From positions 19,084,755 through 19,148,754 of the forward strand of contig NC_077232.1 of NCBI RefSeq assembly GCF_027887165.1: a stretch of DNA of 64,000 nt, given 5' to 3'. This document shows positions 56,116-64,000 of this stretch, piece by piece; position 1 is the stretch's first letter, and every line of letters starts with the position of its first letter. Under the pieces are notes generated by a model. The model was given only the letters and a program-made list of their open reading frames with translations, did no database searches and was not told where the DNA came from. The position numbers were made by a program, and so were the translations under genes. This DNA comes from Monodelphis domestica. Its lineage: Eukaryota; Chordata; Mammalia; Didelphimorphia; Didelphidae.

Positions 56116-56628
56116 ATATATGTACAGTCTGCATGCAGAAAGAGTATATTCACATACAGTCTATCATTGTCTCTAATAGTTATGTAAATTTGAATTTATG
56201 AAAAGCATAAATGATATTTAATGATATCTACAGAAATGAAAATATCTGTGATTTCTACGGGCAATAGTCATAAGTACTGCTAACATTACTGTGGCATGTT
56301 TCCTATACTCGGGGTTGAAGAAAATATTAAATATCAGTTTGGATTAAATGAAAAGAAAGATCTAATTTTTTGCATATTTAACTTCTTTGGTGCCTTGAAA
56401 TCTAGAATAAGAATCCAATAAAAGAGGCTGTAAAATGTCTACTCTTCATAGATATTATTCTGAGTGGATCCTCACAGACTCGGGGCTGGGCATCTGAAAA
56501 AAATATAAACTAGCAAAGCCCTACTATTCTCCCTGAACTAGAGACAGCTCCCTTCCCTTATCACCCAACATGATCACTACGTAGGTCCTCCTGCTCTCAG
56601 ATGTCATATGTCTATGAACATTGAGACA
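56116..56628. other. Intergenic, no gene recognised
   Basis: AT-rich, no supported frame or repeat. Confidence 0.45.
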
Positions 56629-56865
56629 AAGGGAGCACAGAGGGTGAAGGGTTGACCTAGAGTCAGGAAGACCAAAGTTCAAATCCAGCCTCAGATACTT
56701 ACTAGCTTGATGATACTGAACAGGTCACTTAAGCTTTGTTTGCCTCAATTCTCCTGTAAATGGAAGAAATAATAGCAGCTACTTCCCAGGAGCATTGTGA
56801 ATATCAAATGAGATATCTGGAAAGTACTTAGCAGAGTGCTCAGCACATAGAAGGTCCAATATACA
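56629..56865 (+). repeat. MIR3-like tRNA-SINE
   Basis: 'gacctagagtcaggaagacc', 'ttcaaatccagcctcagata', 'caggtcacttaagctttgtt', 'aagaaataatagcagctact', 'gagcattgtgaatatcaaat', 'agagtgctcagcacatagaa'. Complete from head to 3' tail. Confidence 0.65.
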
Positions 56866-57352
56866 TCTTAACTATTCATGTCAATGATGATAATGATGAT
56901 GATATCTCAGTATACCAATGGAGATGCTGCTTCTCTCTAGATAACGACCAAGGGAGTCTGTAGAAAAGCATGTTCTTCCCCAGCCTGGGAACAACTGTGT
57001 GTTATTCCCCACTTTGTAGTCCTCTACTGGAACTGATTTTAATACTCAAAGCAATAATGAAGTCTTTTTCAATACTAGACTTTCTCAAGAACACAGGTGA
57101 GGGAAATGGGGAAGCTGGAGAATATCAGCTTATTCCATTTTCTGAAGCTCATCCCCAGGAGGTCGAAGCGACATACCTGGGCCTGTGAGTCTTAGTCTTT
57201 GTATGAGAGGTACTTTGATGGTTTTTTATACAATCTATTAGGACCTTACTATATGTTAAGAGGACTAATCAGCCATTTTCTTCCTCCATTGAGGATAGAC
57301 TCTCTGTGAGATCTGTGGGAGATCTACTATCTCTGTCAAAATAGACCAGTCA
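56866..57352. other. Intergenic, no gene recognised
   Basis: Short (GAT)n run at 56884-56902. The 72-codon frame at 56970-57188 has no resemblance to known proteins. Confidence 0.45.
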
Positions 57353-57560
57353 GGGGGCAGCTGGGTAGCTCAGTGGATTGAGAGCCAGTCCTAGAGATGG
57401 CAGGTCCTAGGTTCAAATCTGGTCTGAGACACTTCCCAGCTGTGTGACCCTGGGCAAGTCACTTGACCCCCATTGCCTAGCCCTTACCACTCTTCTGCGT
57501 TGGAGCCAATACACAGTATTGACTTCAAGACGGAAGGTAAGGGTTTAAAAAAAAAATAAC
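57353..57560 (+). repeat. Mar1-like CORE-SINE, well preserved
   Basis: 'gggggcagctgggtagctca', 'ggcaggtcctaggttcaaat', 'gtgtgaccctgggcaagtca', 'cccattgcctagcccttacc', 'gacttcaagacggaaggtaa', A-tail. Best-preserved copy in the window and probably one of the youngest. Confidence 0.88.
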
Positions 57561-58219
57561 AGTCATAGATTTGGCACACTATTCTTGAGAGAATAAATCC
57601 AAACCACTCCTAGGACTACCTAAACTGAACTAGACTTCTTTAAAAGGGTATTGCATGGCCTAGTCTTTGGCCTTGGAGCAGTTAGATCAGGCTGAGGTTG
57701 CCAGGGGGGTGCCAGATAACTAAGTGGTCTGAATCTGTTGCCTTTAGGCTGTGTTAAATAGCATAGCAAGTTATGGAGTAAGTTATGGAAATTTTGGCCT
57801 CAATTTCCTCACCTGACAATTGGGAATAATGTGTCTTGTTCTTCTCCACAAGTCTCTTCTGAGTCACATGCCAATGAATATGAAAATGTTTTAGCAATGA
57901 TAGCACTCTTCAAAAGTAAAAGAAAATTTTTTTAATTACATTGATTAGGGCCAAGCAGGATCAATAGCATTAGAGGAAAGGCATGTCTGTAGTCTTCATT
58001 AAGTAAGGTATTAGGAGAATGATTACTTAATTAATGATCGACTATTTTTTGGATAATCGTTATGTGTCAAGAATTGTGCTTGTCCTAGTAGTGGATTTTC
58101 CTAACACAATCTGTAATTTCATGGGTATAAGAATGTCTAATGAGGAAATTCCCTTTCCAAGACTAGTCAGGTAGTACCGAATCTACAATTTATAATCTTG
58201 GAAATTTGCCTGGGACAGG
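57561..58219. other. Intergenic, no gene recognised
   Basis: Contains a weak SINE-like stretch near 57790-57900 ('ctcaatttcctcacctgaca'). No supported frame. Confidence 0.42.
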
Positions 58220-58308
58220 AAGATGGAAGGAAAGATGGATAGATTGATGGATAGATGGATGGATGGATGGATGGATAGATGGATGGATGGATAGATGGAT
58301 GGATGAAA
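58220..58308 (+). repeat. (GATG)/(GATA)n microsatellite
   Basis: Tetranucleotide array with mixed GATG, GATA and AGAT units. Confidence 0.93.
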
Positions 58309-58399
58309 AATGGTAGATTCAAAGCCTACCTTTGGTCAGGCCCTAGGAATACAACTGCAAAATAGCAAATATAGCCTTTTTCTCAAAAAGGTTACTCAT

Positions 58400-58655
58400 G
58401 AAAATAAGAGTAACTTGCATTTTAAGGTTGGCAAAGCACTTCACAAAAACCATATCATTTGATCCCGATAATCACTATGGAAGGTAGATATTATCATTAT
58501 CTCTATAGAGAGATAAAGAAAAAAACTAAAGAAGAAGACAATTTAAGTGATTTGTCCATGGTCACAAAGCTTGTGACTATCTGAGGCTAGATTTGAATTC
58601 AGGTCTCCCTGATCCCAGCTCAAGTGAGGGATATATTGTGCTGCCTAAGGGCCTC
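58400..58655 (-). repeat. MIR-like SINE, antisense
   Basis: 'gcaaagcacttcacaaaaac', 'atgatcccgataatcactat'-type middle, 'gtccatggtcacaaagcttg', 'gaattcaggtctccctgatc', 'tattgtgctgcctaa'. Confidence 0.55.
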
Positions 58656-58884
58656 AATGAATATATTCTAATAAGAGAGATGGAACATAAAGAGTATTGG
58701 AGGCAGAAAAGAGAGTGTTTCTCTGAGAAATCATAAGATGAGTGAACAGAACTATAGGTCAATAACTGGTTGCCATGCGCTTCCCAGAAGAAATGAGAAT
58801 TCTGATGTAATTACTTTTCCTATAGCAAGAGGGGAAATGACTTGCTCAGGGTCATATAGTCCTATCTCTGAGGCCAAATATCTA

Positions 58885-59560
58885 GTCAATCAATCAACCA
58901 ACCAAACAATAAGCATTTATTAAGTACCTATTATGTGCAAGGCACTGTGCTAAGCAATAAGAATATAAAAAAGATAAAAGAGGCACAATATGAACTCCAT
59001 TGTCCTAAGGATTTTACAATTTAATAGGGAAGAAAACATTCAAGTAAATATATGTAAAGTAAGTTTTATATAGGATAAATTGGAAATGATTAACAGAGGG
59101 AAAGGAGTAGAGTTAAGATGAGGTGGGGAGGGATTCCAATGAAAAGAGAAAATTTTGTTGGGATTTAAAAGAAGCTTAGGAGGTGGGGGGGGGGGAGAAG
59201 GGACTGCGTCCTAGGAAGCTGGGAAAGCCACAGAAAATACATAGTGTCAAGTGATAGTGTCTTTCTAATGGAGCAATCTGAAAGCCAGTATCACAGGATC
59301 AAAGAATTAGATGTCAGAAGACTGGAAAAGTCCCATAGGGTTAAATTGTGAAGGGATTTTAATAACAAAAAGAAAATTTTGGATTAGATTTTTGAGCCAT
59401 AGTGAGCCATTGATGGTTATTGAGTAGGTTAGGAGAGAGATAATATGATGCACCCCACACTTAGGAAAATCACTTCAGTAACTGAATGAATGATGAATTA
59501 AAGTGAGGAGAGATTTGTGGTAAGTAGAGCCACCAGTAGCCTATTCCAATAGTCCAAACA
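58885..59560 (-). repeat. L3/CR1-like LINE relic, antisense
   Basis: Most complete of three copies. Starts with 'aataagcatttattaagtac', 'ctattatgtgcaaggcactg', continues with 'aattggaaatgattaacaga', a G run, 'gaaagccagtatcacaggat', 'gtgaagggattttaataaca', 'ccattgatggttattgagta', 'aatcacttcagtaactgaat'. No ORF. Confidence 0.55.
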
Positions 59561-60319
59561 TGACAATGTCAGACTCCATAAGAAATCTCAAAAGTATATG
59601 GTGCTTAAAACACACTGTATTTAAAACCCTGTGATAGTATCTCTGGAGCAGATGTGAAATTTAGAAAAACTGAACTCTAAAATTCTGGAGTGTTGATACT
59701 TAGAGAATGATAAAACACAGAGATAACTGAAAGTCATTTATTCATATAGCAAACACTTCACCAAGGGCTATTACAATTAGAAAATTACTATATCAGCACT
59801 AGCAATGGAAAGAATAAAATGACAGTTCCAAGGATGCATGAAACATCCAATGAAGTCATTTTTGAGGTGAGTTCTGCTTAATTGATTTTCTTTGTTGTAA
59901 GACAAAGATTAATATAATGTGTAGCAAAATTAACTGAAAAATGACAGATCTAAAAATCTTAGAAACCAGCATTGTTGGTTCATTAACCACCCAGCTGTCC
60001 AGGATTCTTGATTCTCTAACCCATCTCTTCTTCTCCCTCTGCTCTCCTGCTTATATCTGGAATTCTGCCCAAAATATTACAATTTTCCAAGAATCTTTAG
60101 TTGCTGTAAACTTGCATCTTTATCATTTCCTGCTGGAGAGAATTATTGAGACACAGCTTAAGTCTCTGATGGAGGAAGAGAGGAGAGCCAGCTTGCCTCC
60201 TCCTGGTCCCCACAGACCAGCTGTGGACTCCACCTAGAACACCCAAGAGGATGGGACTGCCCATTAGCTTTGTCTTTGTTATCCTTGAACCAGAATATTT
60301 TCCAAAAATCTCAGACTTA

Positions 60320-60839
60320 CAAAAAACCACTGGGAAAATCTCTATGCTTCAGTGACTCATTCTCCTGAGAGAAAACCTGAAGAAGACTCAAAGAAATCTA
60401 AAAAACCTGAATAAGAAGACAATGTGTAGCCTGTTGATGGACACAGAGGAACTTGTGCTTTCCAGGTTACCTAACTCAAGGGACACAATCTGGATGACCA
60501 TCTTAGAAGATTCTGCGATGATCATTGCCCCCAAAACATCTGCCCTTGAAGATCCTCAGCTAGTAAAGGACATTGTTATCTTTCTCCATTTTCAACAGTA
60601 TGAATTCCAACCAAGAAGCAGAGGCAGGGAGCCCATGTACCAACCAAAATCTCCCCTTTACAAGAAACTCTTCCCCCTTTAAAGGTCATGGGTGCTTAGT
60701 CCATCTATCTCAACAAGAACAAAGACTGAATTGCAAAGCTTTCCAGAAACACTGTCCCTGGAGCATTTCAAGACAAAGACAACCTGTGGAAGCAAAAGTT
60801 TCCCTAAATTCCTGATGGAGTCAGAAGCATTGAATGGTG
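60320..60839 (+). promoter_or_regulatory. OR promoter / leader-exon block D
   Basis: Fourth copy. The O/E-like site ATTCTCCTGAGAGAAA (60359-60374) is the best near-palindrome of the five. The shared word AAGCAGAGGCAGGGAGCCC is at 60616-60634, and the donor TGAATGGTG|GTAAG has GT at 60840-60841. No OR coding exon follows within the 3.2 kb left, so its gene, if any, lies beyond the right edge or has been lost. The 86- and 80-codon frames across it are not conserved in the other blocks. Confidence 0.52.
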
Positions 60840-61009
60840 GTAAGAAATATCACTTTTTCCTTTTATTATCAGTAAGTTGCTTGAATACATATCCTAATGT
60901 TAAAGGGGTTTCTTAATCTGTCCCTCTGTCTTTTTACCATTTAACCCTTACACTAGGATGTAGACTTGGGAGGATTTTAGAGATCTGCTAATCTATTGGT
61001 TTTCAGAGG

Positions 61010-61205
61010 ATCCCCTTAATATTACTGAGGAACCCCAAAAGGTTGTGTTCAGATCAGCTATAGTTACCAATATTTATCACATTAAAAATTAAAAAGTCTT
61101 AACATTATTACAAAAATGGTTTTGACTCTACAGATCCCCTAAAAGGGGGAAAACCGAGGGGTTACCAAGTCATACTTTAAAAGCTACTGGTCTAGTCTAA
61201 CCCAC
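61010..61205. repeat. Possible hAT-like MITE
   Basis: Left end 'tattggttttcagaggatcc' and right end 'catactttaaaagctactgg' are loosely inverted, as in mammalian CAGTGGTTCTCAA-type elements; middle 'aaaatggttttgactctaca'. Weak call. Confidence 0.3.
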
Positions 61206-61239
61206 CTCTTTCACAGGGAAGAAAACAGGTCCATAGAAA

Positions 61240-61530
61240 GAATTGAACACTGACTCTATAGTCAAAGGACTTGGATCAAACCCCTCCTCAATATTTTCTA
61301 CCTATGGAAGTCTGAGAAAATCATTAATCCAGTCTGGGCTCCAATTTCTCATTTATAAAATGAGAAGATTTTGACTAGATGATTTCTGAAGTCTCTTCTG
61401 ACTCTAGATCAGTGTTCCCATAATCCTAGTTCACTTAACTACTCTGGAACTCAATTTCTTCTTCTGTAAAATGAGAGGGGTTGAACTTGATGTCCTCAGA
61501 AGCTCTTTCTGTCTATAGATCTGTCATTCC
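61240..61530 (+). repeat. MIR-like fragments
   Basis: Two adjacent sense MIR-type 3' halves ('caatttctcatttataaaat' and 'caatttcttcttctgtaaaa'), each ending in a 'ctgactctagatcagtgttc'-type tail. Confidence 0.5.
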
Positions 61531-61751
61531 ATAATGATTTCCCCAAGAAAATCTGTTCTTGAACCCAAGGTCCTTTGATACCACACCTAGGGCTCTTTCC
61601 TTTAGACTAAATATATTGGCATCTTTTTAGAAAGTTCTCTCAATAGTCCTGTCTTCTAGAATTCATTTTATGGCCTGGGATATGTCAGGTCCCTTTTATG
61701 GTCTTCAGTTTTCTTATGTGTAAAATGATGGCATTAAACTCATTGATCTCT

Positions 61752-61973
61752 AAGAGACTTTTCAGCTTTGACACGTTACATATTCTATGAGATTTTATTT
61801 TCCACGATCTCTTCTAGCACTAACATTTTATTTAACAAGATTCCTTGTAGCTCTGACATTTATTTAATAAGGTCCCTTCTAACTCTGACATTCCCTGTCC
61901 CAGGCTCCTTCTCAACTCTGACATTCTGTGCTCTAACAATCCTCCAAGCTCTGACATTCTAGACATTCTATGG
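61752..61973 (+). repeat. Diverged ~32-bp tandem repeat
   Basis: About six degenerate units built around CTTCTAGCTCTGACATTCT: 'ttttcagctttgacacg', 'cttctagcactaacatt', 'cttgtagctctgacatt', 'cttctaactctgacatt', 'cttctcaactctgacatt', 'ctccaagctctgacatt'. The unit looks like the 3' end of the neighbouring MIR-like SINE tail, amplified. Confidence 0.7.
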
Positions 61974-62229
61974 CTCTTAATTATTAAGAAAGGGCCCAGA
62001 TCTTTTCCTCCTCTTTATCCCACACTGCACCATGCTGTGCTGTGGTTGGCGTTATCCAATAAATACTTTTTGGACAATCAAAGGAGTATTCTATAGGAAA
62101 CCCAGGCAGCTTTTGACTGAATTCCAACTTCTGACCCTTACTATCAACAGATACTGTAGTGGAAAGAGAAATATTAGATTAGGTCCCAATCCCTACCTCT
62201 CCTCACTCCCTTCTATGGCTAATTCCCTG

Positions 62230-62400
62230 TAATCTCAGAATCCCCAGCCATAGTAAACAGCAAGTCTGGCTGTCTTGTCTGAGCAGACCAGCCCGGTCTA
62301 GGGGCTTTGATAATGAAGCTGCTTCCCTCAGGGCAGGGTTGCAGGGCATTTTCATCTATTTAATCTACTAAAAATCTGATTCTCTTAAAAGATTCTAAAT
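62230..62400 (+). other. Intron segment shared between OR units
   Basis: 'catagtaaacagcaagtctg', 'gctgtcttgtctgagcagac', 'gggttgcagggcattttcat' resemble 5030-5160 (after block A) and 47085-47180 (after block C). It lies 1.4 kb after the donor of block D, as the C copy does after its donor. Confidence 0.4.
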
Positions 62401-62549
62401 CCAAAATCCGTAATCGATGACCCAACCAGTTAGTCTGAAGCTACCTGGGAGCTTGAACCCAGGATCTCCGATTTAGACCTTTGAAGGTTCACGAGTCCAA
62501 CTATCTCATTTTACGATAAATAAGTGGCTATGGAGGACCGTCTATAGGT

Positions 62550-63120
62550 ACTATGCTAGATACATTTTAGGCACAGAGGATACAAGTACAAAGAATGAAA
62601 TAAGCACTCCTCTCAAGGAGCTTACATCCTATTGGGGAAGACAAGTACATGTAAATACACAACTATCTCTTTGTCTTTATAGGCATATATGTATGCATGT
62701 ATATACATGTTTCAAAAATATATGATCATAAATATGAAGAGAAAATGATTATAAATATATATAAAGTAGTTAAATCTTTTAACTTTATAAGCAGAGTATT
62801 TTTACTAGGTCCTGAGGCAATAGGAAGCCAGTGGAATTTATTGAGTAGAGACAGTGGTGATATGGTTAGATCTGCAGATTACAAAAATCATTTGGGCAGT
62901 TGAGTGGGGGATGGACAATAATGGAAAAAGAATGGAGGGGGTGAGATCTAGCAGCAAATTAATATAATAATCCAGGCATGTGGAGATCAATGCCTAGACA
63001 AAGATATGTCGGAATGAGTGGAGACGAAAGGAAATGTTATAAAGATAAAAATGTCAAGACTTAGAAACATCTTGAAAATGTGAGGAGAGAGAAGGGGTTT
63101 GGGGAATACCAAGGATGGAG
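62550..63120 (-). repeat. L3/CR1-like LINE relic, antisense
   Basis: Shares with 58885-59560 and 43840-44400: 'caaggagcttacatcctatt', 'aggaagccagtggaatttat', 'agacagtggtgatatggtta', 'ataatccaggcatgtggaga'. An additional L2/L3-type end begins at 63140 ('caacaaacatttattaagtg'). Confidence 0.5.
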
Positions 63121-63639
63121 TTACTTAGAGCTAATATTCCTTCATTCATTCAACAAACATTTATTAAGTGCCTTCTATGTGCAAGGTCTTTCACTTCACA
63201 CTCACAGAAAAAGTCAAAATGGGCCGGTCTTTGGTGATGCAGAATGTTGCATTGCAGATGCTATCAGATAAGGCTTGGTATTTTAGAAGGGAAGTGGAGA
63301 GAGATCCATTTTAGAGAATGATTTTTCTTGTAAAGCAAGAGTCAAGTCATTAATAAGGGTGAAAACCAGGAAATGTCTCTGAAAGAAAAAGACTGTCATA
63401 GCTTAGACTAGCACCCAAATATCCTGAATATCCCATCAAGATTCTTTTTTTTAGTAGATCCCAACTTTTTTGGGATCCTTAAGATGGTATAAAATTAAAT
63501 CATTACCATTTCATACCAGATTTACCAGAACACAGTGAAGTCTTTAATGGGAGGGAAGGCAAGAGAACAAGTTTCCCATCCACTAGTCCCCACATATCAG
63601 ATATGTTCACCTAAAAAAGCCAAGAGTTTATTTTGTTCT

Positions 63640-64000
63640 CTACTCTAAAAGTGTTCCTCAAGCCCCAGTGATTCAGAACCCCATTCTCCTGAGGAAACCA
63701 GCAAAGAGGACACTAAATAATAAAACTTAGAGAAATCAGACATAATTGAATTACGATTGGTGAGTTTTGCTAGGTTTTTTTTTTTTAATCCCAGAAATAT
63801 ACTCTGAACTTCAGGCTCTGAAAACTCCTTGGAACAGCTGATCAGAGTAACCCAAAAGCATCATCTCTCCAAAGCCCTCAGGTAGTAAAGGGCAACAAAA
63901 ACTTTCCTCATTTTCAGCTCTAGCAGATTCAGGCAGAGAACAGAAGTAGGAAACCTACACATTTGCCATCGCCTCTCCTCTTTAGGAGGCCATTTGCCAG
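63640..64000 (+). promoter_or_regulatory. OR promoter / leader-exon block E, cut by window edge
   Basis: Fifth copy. The O/E-like site ATTCTCCTGAGGAA (63683-63696) is followed by a tandem homeodomain-type TAATTGAATTA (63743-63753). The shared 'ctcaggtagtaaagggcaac' and 'caggcagagaacagaagtag' stretches align with block D (60557 and 60616). The donor part lies past the window. With block D it indicates at least one further OR unit to the right. Confidence 0.5.

Overview
The window is mammalian nuclear DNA, most likely from a marsupial and probably a didelphid opossum. The evidence is AT-rich, CpG-poor sequence with many tRNA-derived SINEs of marsupial type (Mar1-like CORE-SINEs with the 'gctcagtggattgagagcca' head), L1 3' ends with a marsupial-style 3' UTR, old MIR/L2/L3 relics and long simple repeats. 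Species is inferred from repeat style, not from a search.

The only convincing host genes are three intact, single-exon odorant receptor genes, all on the + strand and about 16-17 kb apart: OR-1 (14892-15854, 320 aa), OR-2 (30796-31746, 316 aa) and OR-3 (48255-49199, 314 aa). They are class II receptors that resemble mammalian OR10Q1. Each coding exon is preceded by a conserved splice acceptor with a branch point about 20 nt upstream. This is the usual OR layout: non-coding leader exon(s), an intron, then an intronless coding exon.

Upstream of each gene lies a diverged copy of one ~0.45 kb block (A 4040-4535, B 24800-25246, C 45180-45714). The block starts with an O/E(EBF)-like near-palindrome. 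Three of the five copies have a TAAT/TTAATTA homeodomain-type site just downstream; copy C has one upstream, and I see none in D. Blocks A-D end at a good splice donor. Two further copies (D 60320-60839; E 63640-64000, cut by the edge) have no coding exon in the window, which suggests that the array continues to the right. This promoter/leader array is the most informative structure here.

Region by region: 1-4 kb is old repeats, including a possible L1 5' UTR with two ~0.33 kb repeats; 4-15 kb is the OR-1 promoter block and intron, enlarged by two solo LTRs with readable 4-bp target duplications inside older SINE-like repeats; 15-24 kb is OR-1, an L1 3' end and a third LTR with a non-coding ERV remnant; 24-32 kb is block B, SINEs, antisense L1, a 150-bp GA repeat and OR-2; 32-45 kb is repeat-dominated (LTRs, L1 5' ends, a CpG-rich C-terminal fragment of a non-LTR retrotransposon protein with a C2H2 finger, microsatellites); 45-50 kb is block C and OR-3; 50-64 kb is a second copy of the 32.5-kb LTR, microsatellites, SINEs, L2/L3 relics and blocks D and E. 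No tRNA, rRNA, CRISPR or other protein-coding gene was recognised. Repeat boundaries are approximate unless a target-site duplication is given.
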